Source of the DNA: JADGRF01 sp036382515
GTDB lineage: Bacteria > Myxococcota_A > Polyangia > Polyangiales > JAFGIB01
Length of the DNA stretch: 64,000 bases
Assembly (NCBI GenBank): GCA_036382515.1
Contig: DASVHQ010000075.1
Coordinates: 15,104 to 79,103, forward strand
Reading direction: 5' to 3'
Below the pieces are notes generated by a model. It was not told the DNA's origin. It saw nothing but the letters and a program-made list of their open reading frames with translations, and did not search any database. The position numbers and the translations under genes are program-made. This document shows, in pieces, positions 57,721 through 64,000 of the stretch. Position 1 is the stretch's first letter, and each line of letters begins with the position of its first letter.

Positions 57721-58953
57721 ATGCGGCTCATCACGACCGTGCTCTTGTCGGCTCTGTGCCTGGGCTTTCTGGCATCGCACGTCAGCGCCGAGGCCAGCGC
57801 GGTCGTGCTCGGACTGCGCTCCGTCGAGGGCGACGACGACTTTGCCAACGCGTTCACCGGTGCGTTGCGCGCGAGCGCGCGCGAAGTGCCTGGCTGGAAG
57901 CTGCTCGATCGCTCGGTGTCGATGGCACAGATGAGCCTGGCTCACGGCTGCGACGAGATCGATGCCGCGTGCTTGAACGAGATCGCCAAGGGCCTCTCGG
58001 TGGCACGCGTGGTCTACGGCACGGTGCGTCGCACTAGCGCACGCAGCGAATACGACTACCAGCTGTCGGTGAGCATCTTCGACGCCGACACCGGCGCGAT
58101 CGGCGCCACCGAAACGGACATCATTCCACGAGCCGAGAGCCAGGACAGCAGCGCCATCAACCGACGCGCAGCGTCCCTGATGCAGCGGCTGACCATGGGT
58201 GCTGGTAGCGCCAACGCCGGCACGCTGGCAATCCAGGTCAACGTGCCCACCGCCGAGGTGCGCATCGATGGGCAGATGGTCGGTCAAACCCGCGACCAGA
58301 AGCTCCTGGTGGAGAACGTGCCGCCCGGTGAGCACACGCTGGAGATCACCGCGATCGGCCGCGGGACGTATTCGCAGCAAGTCATGGTCACCCCCACCGG
58401 CCAGACCCGCGTGATCGCCGCGCTGGGCGTCGCGGGCGAGAGCGCTGCCCCCAGCCGCGAGGAGCGCGAAGCGGCCCCGTTGGCCACGCAAGAATACGCC
58501 GAGCCCAAGAAGCCTGCCTCGCTGCGCTGGCTGGGCTACACGCTGGTGGGCGTGAGCGCTGCCTCGCTCGTGGGCGTCGCGGCCTCGTGGATGGTGCTCA
58601 ATGGCATCAACAACGACGCGACCTACAAGAAGTACCGCGACGTGGTGAACCAGGACATCCCAGACATCTGCGTCGAGGCGCAGCGCGGAAACAAGTTCGG
58701 TGACGGAATCACGACCGGCGTGACCCCGGCGCAACTGAAAGACGTGCAGGGCATGTGCCGCACCGGTGGCACCTTCGAGGTGCTGCAGTGGGTGTTCCTG
58801 GGCACCGCGATCGTGACCGGCGGCGTGGGCGCGTACGTGCTGGTCACGGACAAGCCCAGCGAGCGCAGCATCGCGCGCACGCAGCCGCGTTTCGCGCTCA
58901 GCCCGCGGGTCGGCCGCGGCTCGTTCGGTCTGTCGACCTGCCTGCGTTTCTGA
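57721..58953 (+). CDS. Secreted PEGA-domain protein
   Basis: 410 aa. The signal peptide ITTVLLSALCLGFLASHVSA is followed by a domain reminiscent of exported regulators (VVLGLRSVEGDDDFANAFTG; EIAKGLSVARVVYGTVRRTS), a PEGA domain (VPTAEVRIDGQMVGQTRDQK; VPPGEHTLEITAIGRGTYSQ), a linker and two membrane helices (GYTLVGVSAASLVGVAASWM; FEVLQWVFLGTAIVTGGVGA). It is the third PEGA protein in the window. Monocistronic; probable envelope role. The ATG at 57721 has a purine-rich stretch (acgaggaggatgc) just upstream. Confidence 0.8.
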   Translation: MRLITTVLLSALCLGFLASHVSAEASAVVLGLRSVEGDDDFANAFTGALRASAREVPGWKLLDRSVSMAQMSLAHGCDEIDAACLNEIAKGLSVARVVYGTVRRTSARSEYDYQLSVSIFDADTGAIGATETDIIPRAESQDSSAINRRAASLMQRLTMGAGSANAGTLAIQVNVPTAEVRIDGQMVGQTRDQKLLVENVPPGEHTLEITAIGRGTYSQQVMVTPTGQTRVIAALGVAGESAAPSREEREAAPLATQEYAEPKKPASLRWLGYTLVGVSAASLVGVAASWMVLNGINNDATYKKYRDVVNQDIPDICVEAQRGNKFGDGITTGVTPAQLKDVQGMCRTGGTFEVLQWVFLGTAIVTGGVGAYVLVTDKPSERSIARTQPRFALSPRVGRGSFGLSTCLRF

Positions 58954-59014
58954 GAGCAGCTCGAGCCGCGGCTTGCACGTTGCGCAGGCCGCCTGCGACA
59001 GGCAAATATCGCGC

Positions 59015-59590
59015 GTGCGCATCATCTCGGGCATCTTCGGTGGCAGGCGCTTGACCAGCAGCGTGGCCGACAGCACACGCCCCACCTCGGATCGGGTGCG
59101 CGAGGGTCTGGCCTCGGCGCTACAGGCGCGCGCTGCATTCGAGGGTGCTGTGGTGCTCGATCTCTTCGCGGGCACGGGGGCGCTCGGGCTCGAGGCGCTG
59201 TCGCGTGGCGCCGCGCGCGTGCTGGCCGTGGAACAAGACCGCCAGGCGCTGCGCTGTATCGAGGACAACGTACGCGCGTTGCAAGTGAACGACCGCGTCA
59301 CGGTGCTGAGGCTCGACCTGCTGAAGAACCCTGATGCAAGCATGGAACGCGTGCGCGCCGCGGGCATCGGCCCGTTCACGCTGGTCTTCGCCGATCCACC
59401 GTATGCGCAGCTGCCCGAGTTCTTGCCCCTGCTCGCGGCCTTCGCACTCAGTGACCAGTGTGCACCCGGGGCGCTGCTGGCGATCGAGCACCAGCGCAGC
59501 GCACAAGTGCCTGCGCCCGAGGGGCTGCAACAGGTCGGGGCGTACCGCTACGCAGACACCGCGGTCACACTTCTTGCGGAGCGTGACTAA
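59015..59590 (+). CDS. rsmD: 16S rRNA (guanine966-N2)-methyltransferase
   Basis: 191 aa from the GTG at 59015 (RIISGIFGGRRLTSSVADST). SAM motif I VVLDLFAGTGALGLEALSRG; catalytic motif IV FADPPYAQL (DPPY); the N-terminal RPTSDRVREGLAS is typical of RsmD. Methylates G966 in the 30S subunit. It is followed immediately by coaD (stop TAA, ATG), the usual rsmD-coaD order, so the two form an operon. Confidence 0.95.
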   Translation: MRIISGIFGGRRLTSSVADSTRPTSDRVREGLASALQARAAFEGAVVLDLFAGTGALGLEALSRGAARVLAVEQDRQALRCIEDNVRALQVNDRVTVLRLDLLKNPDASMERVRAAGIGPFTLVFADPPYAQLPEFLPLLAAFALSDQCAPGALLAIEHQRSAQVPAPEGLQQVGAYRYADTAVTLLAERD

Positions 59591-60124
59591 ATGCGGGAAG
59601 GTGCCGTGGCTGCCATGGTCGAATCTCTGAGCCCCGGCAAACGCCCGTCCGCCGCTGTCTACGCGGGCAGCTTCGATCCGATCACCAACGGTCACGTGGC
59701 GATCATTCGCTCGGGCTTGGTGGCCTTCGATCGCATCATCGTTGCGGTGCTCACCAACACCAGCAAGAAGCCACTGTTCAGCGTGGAAGAGCGCGTGGAC
59801 ATGATCCGCGACGCCATCGGCGGCGACCCGCGCGTGGAGGTCGACCGCTTCGACGACGGCCTCTTGGTCAACTACGCACGCGACAAGGGCGTGCGCGTGG
59901 TGCTACGCGGCCTGCGCGCCGTGGGCGACTTCGAGCACGAGCTGCAGATGGCGAACATGAATCGCCACCTCGGTCCCGGCATCGAGACCGTGTTCATCAT
60001 GGCCAACGACTACTTCTACGTGAGCTCGACGCTCATCAAGGAAGCAGCGGCGCTCGGCGGCGATCTCCACGGCATGGTGCCCGAGCTGGTGGAGCGACAG
60101 CTGCGCGCGAAGTTCGGCCGGTAA
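59591..60124 (+). CDS. coaD: Phosphopantetheine adenylyltransferase
   Basis: 177 aa. The nucleotidyltransferase motif GSFDPITNGH, the central RGLRAVGDFEHELQMANMNR and FIMANDYFYVSSTLIKEAA follow the CoaD family; it makes dephospho-CoA from 4'-phosphopantetheine and ATP, the fourth step of CoA synthesis. The usual SSS(L/I)VKE reads SSTLIKE. An alternative start at 59615 (VESLSPGKRPSAAVYAGS) fits length better, while 59591 abuts the rsmD stop. The last ~109 bp are also read in antisense by the convergent DUF1704 gene. Confidence 0.95.
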   Translation: MREGAVAAMVESLSPGKRPSAAVYAGSFDPITNGHVAIIRSGLVAFDRIIVAVLTNTSKKPLFSVEERVDMIRDAIGGDPRVEVDRFDDGLLVNYARDKGVRVVLRGLRAVGDFEHELQMANMNRHLGPGIETVFIMANDYFYVSSTLIKEAAALGGDLHGMVPELVERQLRAKFGR

Positions 60125-61242
60125 ACGGCTGGCCGCGCGAGACCGAGCGTGATGAGCTGCCTCAGCTGGGGGAGCGCCGCAACACTCACGCGACCCATGC
60201 GTAGCTCGTCGAGCGTGGCGCTGCCCGACTGCAAGGCGGCCTGCACGCGCAGAAAACCGAGCAAGTAGCTCACGTCGCGTGCCACGCCGCCGCCACGGTA
60301 CGCACGCTCGCTCAACGCCACCGACTCGGCCACGCTGAAGCCGTGCTCGCGCAGCAGCGTGGTGGCGCACTCGCCGAAGCTCGCGCCCGCATGCATGAGC
60401 TCGGTCGCGAGCACGCGCCCGCCGATCGAACGCAGCCGGCCTGCGTCGAGCAAGCCGAACGAATCTTCGAGGCAGAGCGCGACGCCCTCTTGATCGGCGA
60501 ACGAGCCAGCGGTGCCCCAGTCGATCAAGCGCAGCGGCTGCGCGCGCCCGTTGGCGGCGGCGGTGAGATGCCCGAGCACCTCGTGCACCGCCAGCCGCAC
60601 CACTTCACGCGCACCGAACAGGCGGGCGGCGATGTACACGGTGCGATCGCCGGTGGCTGCGCCTGCGGCGAGGTTCGGCTCGACGCACACCTGCACGTCG
60701 AGCCCTGCGCGCAGCGAAAGCGCGCGGATCACGGACGCGAGCGACGGTGAGCCATCGTGGCTCTCGGGCGGAAACACGCGCGGCTCGTCGCTCGTTGCCT
60801 GCGTGGCCACGAGCGTGCGCGCGTACTGCGCTAACGTGAGCTCGCCGAGCGGCGTGACCACGCGCTCGTGCCCCGTGCCGAAGCGCCGCGCCGACAGTGG
60901 CCGCACGCGCCGGCTGTCGCCGATCACGGCCAAGAGCGCTAGGTCGAGCTCGAGCTCGTCCAATTTCTCGAGGTAGAGCTGCGGCACGGGCAGCGCCTGC
61001 GCTTCCTCGCGCAGCCGATCGACGAAGCGCACGCCGGCCGCGCTCTCGTTGCCGCGTGGGTATTCGAAGCACGGCACGGGTAGCTGCCCCGCCTCGAGCG
61101 CAGCGATCAGCCGTGCGCGCTCGACGGCTGCGTTGGGCGCGGTGATTGAAGGCAGAAGCCGCGCCGCACGCGTGAGCAGCGCGAGCTTGGCTTCGAAGCC
61201 ACGCACTTGGGAAAGCTCGCGGCTGACGCCGGAATCGCGCAT
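60016..61242 (-). CDS. DUF1704/QEGLA-motif metallohydrolase-like protein
   Basis: About 408 aa from ATG 61242 (RDSGVSRELSQVRGFEAKLA). Family hallmarks: HEVLGHLTAAANGRAQPLRL (His, Glu and His of a zinc site) and DQEGVALCLEDSFG, the QEGLA-type motif; upstream VCVEPNLAAGAATGDRTVYI. Such proteins resemble KIAA0895/MATCAP peptidases. The final ~36 codons overlap the 3' end of coaD on the other strand by 109 bp and are compositionally unlike the rest, so the natural stop may have been lost. It begins 8 bp after the phoH stop, probably one operon. Confidence 0.8.
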   Translation of the reverse strand: MRDSGVSRELSQVRGFEAKLALLTRAARLLPSITAPNAAVERARLIAALEAGQLPVPCFEYPRGNESAAGVRFVDRLREEAQALPVPQLYLEKLDELELDLALLAVIGDSRRVRPLSARRFGTGHERVVTPLGELTLAQYARTLVATQATSDEPRVFPPESHDGSPSLASVIRALSLRAGLDVQVCVEPNLAAGAATGDRTVYIAARLFGAREVVRLAVHEVLGHLTAAANGRAQPLRLIDWGTAGSFADQEGVALCLEDSFGLLDAGRLRSIGGRVLATELMHAGASFGECATTLLREHGFSVAESVALSERAYRGGGVARDVSYLLGFLRVQAALQSGSATLDELRMGRVSVAALPQLRQLITLGLARPAVYRPNFARSCRSTSSGTMPWRSPPSAAASLMSVELT

Positions 61243-61249
61243 CGCGGGC

Positions 61250-62569
61250 TTATAGCAGCTGGGTTGCACGCTCGGCCAGCTCACTGCGCTCGCCCTTGGT
61301 GAGCGTCACATGGCCACCGATGCGCTCGGCCTTGAAGCGCTCGGCCACGGTGGCCAGGCCGTTGCTCTGCGCGTCGACGTAGGGATTGTCGATCTGATCC
61401 GGATCGCCCGTGAGGATGATCTTGGTGTCGGTGCCGCAGCGCGTGATGATGGTCTTGACCTCGTGCGGCGTGAGGTTCTGCGCCTCGTCGACGATCAAGA
61501 ATTGATTGGGCAGCGTGCGGCCGCGAATGTAGGTGAGCGGCTCGACCTGGATGGTGCCAGCGGCGATCAGCTCTTCGTAGCTGCGACCGGCATCGAGCCG
61601 GCCGCCACCCGTGGTGAAGATGTACTCGAGGTTGTCGAAGATCGGCTGCATCCAGGGGTTCAGCTTCTCTTCGATGGTGCCGGGCAAGTAGCCGACGTCG
61701 CGGCCGAGCGGGAAGATGGGGCGCGAGACCAGCATGCGTGCGTAGATGCCCTCGAACACCACCTTGCGCAGACCGGCGGCCACCGCGAGCAGGGTCTTGC
61801 CCGTGCCCGCGCGGCCGACCAGCGTGACGAGCTTCACGTTGTCGTCGAGCAGGAGGTCGAGCGCGAACGATTGCTCGAGGTTGCGCGGCTTGACGCCCCA
61901 CGAGCCCTCACGCGGCACGCGCAGCGGAATGATCTGCCCGCCCGCGGGATCCACTCGCCCCAGAGCGGTGTGCTTGGCGTTGCCCTCATCGGTGAGCACG
62001 ATGCAGGCGTTCGGGTACAGCCCGTCCGACTCGAGCTCGGAGAGCGGCACGGCCACGCGCTTGGCCAGCTGATCGACCAGCTCGACGCGACCGGCGACGG
62101 TCTGGAAGCCGGTGTACAGCTCTTCGCTCGGGATGCGGCCGCCCTCGTAGCTCTCGGCGCGCAGGCCCAGAGCATCGGCACGGATGCGCAGGTTCGAGTC
62201 CATCGTAACGAAGATCGTGGACTGCTGCGGATGCGCATCGCGTTCGAGCAACGCGACCTGCAAGATCTTGTGATCGGCGCTGCGCCCGTTCTTGTCGTGC
62301 AACACATCGTCTGGCACGGCGACGCGCAGACAACCGCCAGAGGGGAGTTTCACGCCCGCTTGCAGGTTCTCGGGGGCCTCTTCACGAAGCTCGTCCACGA
62401 AACGCGAGAGCATGCGGGCGTTGCGGCCCAGCTCGTTCATCTCGCGTTTGAAGTGGTCGACCTCTTCGATGACGTAGATCGGGAGCACGACTTCGTGCTC
62501 GTCGAACTTGAAGATCGCCCGGGGATCGTGCAGCAGGACGTTGGTGTCTAGGACAAATACCTTGTGCAC
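61250..62569 (-). CDS. phoH: PIN-PhoH family ATPase (PhoH2-like)
   Basis: 439 aa. An N-terminal PIN domain (FVLDTNVLLHDPRAIFKFDE; IFVTMDSNLRIRADALG with acidic residues) is fused to a PhoH ATPase with Walker A GRAGTGKT, Walker B FLIVDEAQN and the motif ILTGDPDQIDNPYVD. In mycobacteria such proteins unwind and cleave RNA and belong to toxin-antitoxin-like loci; here it has no small antitoxin partner. The GTG at 62569 (HKVFVLDTNVLLHD) is the start. It precedes the DUF1704 gene by 8 bp. The divergent gap to prkA is 196 bp. Confidence 0.95.
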   Translation of the reverse strand: MHKVFVLDTNVLLHDPRAIFKFDEHEVVLPIYVIEEVDHFKREMNELGRNARMLSRFVDELREEAPENLQAGVKLPSGGCLRVAVPDDVLHDKNGRSADHKILQVALLERDAHPQQSTIFVTMDSNLRIRADALGLRAESYEGGRIPSEELYTGFQTVAGRVELVDQLAKRVAVPLSELESDGLYPNACIVLTDEGNAKHTALGRVDPAGGQIIPLRVPREGSWGVKPRNLEQSFALDLLLDDNVKLVTLVGRAGTGKTLLAVAAGLRKVVFEGIYARMLVSRPIFPLGRDVGYLPGTIEEKLNPWMQPIFDNLEYIFTTGGGRLDAGRSYEELIAAGTIQVEPLTYIRGRTLPNQFLIVDEAQNLTPHEVKTIITRCGTDTKIILTGDPDQIDNPYVDAQSNGLATVAERFKAERIGGHVTLTKGERSELAERATQLL

Positions 62570-62765
62570 TGACGATCAAGGTAGCACGCCGGATCGTGAC
62601 GGTTCCACGACAATCGCAGCGGCCTCTCCTACACGACGGCACATCAGATCAGGCGTGCAAGCGCTCGAATCTGCGCTGGTGTTCTGCCGCGTGGACAGTG
62701 CTACGATTGCTGGTATCGGGCGGAGCTTTTCTAGCTCGCCCACCCACCCACCGTAGGGGTTAGCC

Positions 62766-64000
<1,235 letters not shown>

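Noticed and set aside
61310..62551. 413-codon plus-strand frame over phoH
   Set aside because: Antisense of a complete PIN-PhoH gene with intact Walker motifs.
62640..62765. Sigma54 promoter before prkA
   Set aside because: The GG and GC elements near 62694-62715 are spaced too far apart for a -24/-12 promoter.

Overview
The window is high-GC DNA from a bacterium that looks like a myxobacterium, probably of the Polyangiales/Sorangium-like branch. The basis is strong G/C at third codon positions, four eukaryote-like protein kinases (three Hanks type, one RIO type), many secreted lipoproteins with Asp-Ala-Gly-rich linkers after the lipobox Cys, PEGA and MopE-like repeats, a TIGR04552-like protein, two ExbB/ExbD clusters and an AgmX/TonB-like protein. 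This is a family-level inference from gene content; no rRNA or tRNA gene is visible.

Layout. 0.5-4.7 kb: a large PknK-type kinase, convergent with a TonB-like proline-rich protein (to 6.0 kb). 6-13 kb: a sparse, partly decayed stretch with a frameshifted lipoprotein, a 14-repeat Cys-rich lipoprotein, remnants of an alpha/beta hydrolase and a glutathione transferase, then an intact YqeY-like gene and a 56-aa protein. 13-18 kb: a PRMT-like methyltransferase, a membrane glycosyltransferase-like protein, a two-TM protein, a secreted-protein remnant and a thioesterase. 18-22 kb: a lipoprotein/TPR-PEGA pair and a kinase followed by a cut-off DUF938 methyltransferase. 22-29.5 kb: a lipoprotein, RIO kinase, macro-domain protein, outer-membrane protein, hydrolase, spermidine-synthase-like membrane protein and an orphan IlvN. 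29.7-37.4 kb: a MopE-like lipoprotein, a repeat-rich 0.9-kb intergenic region, a kinase-PEGA protein, two overlapping hypothetical genes and a 47-aa lipoprotein.

37.5-48.1 kb: Lon protease, a membrane HExxH/TPR protein, then two divergent ExbB/ExbD/ExbD clusters, the right one followed by a membrane protein beyond a 163-bp inverted-repeat element. 48-53.3 kb: small envelope proteins and a TRAP transporter (DctQ, DctM and an upstream TatT lipoprotein, with no visible DctP). 53.4-59 kb: rhodanese plus DoxX/MauE, a 166-bp MITE-like element, a secreted protein plus matrixin-like metalloprotease, a small membrane protein, glyoxalase II and a PEGA protein. 59-64 kb: RsmD, CoaD, a DUF1704 metallohydrolase, PIN-PhoH and the first 411 codons of PrkA.

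The most unusual signal is non-coding. At 31,550-32,136 two copies (190 and 193 bp) of one element lie in opposite orientation, and each folds on paper into a closed three-way junction (a 32-34 bp outer stem enclosing two hairpins). The outer stems differ in sequence between copies but keep their complementarity. A half copy lies beside them. Other repeats are two MITE-like elements, a solo end of one of them that supplies a stop codon, and a family of short tandem palindromes between genes. Coordinates and pairings were worked out by eye; family names rest on motif recognition, not on database searches.
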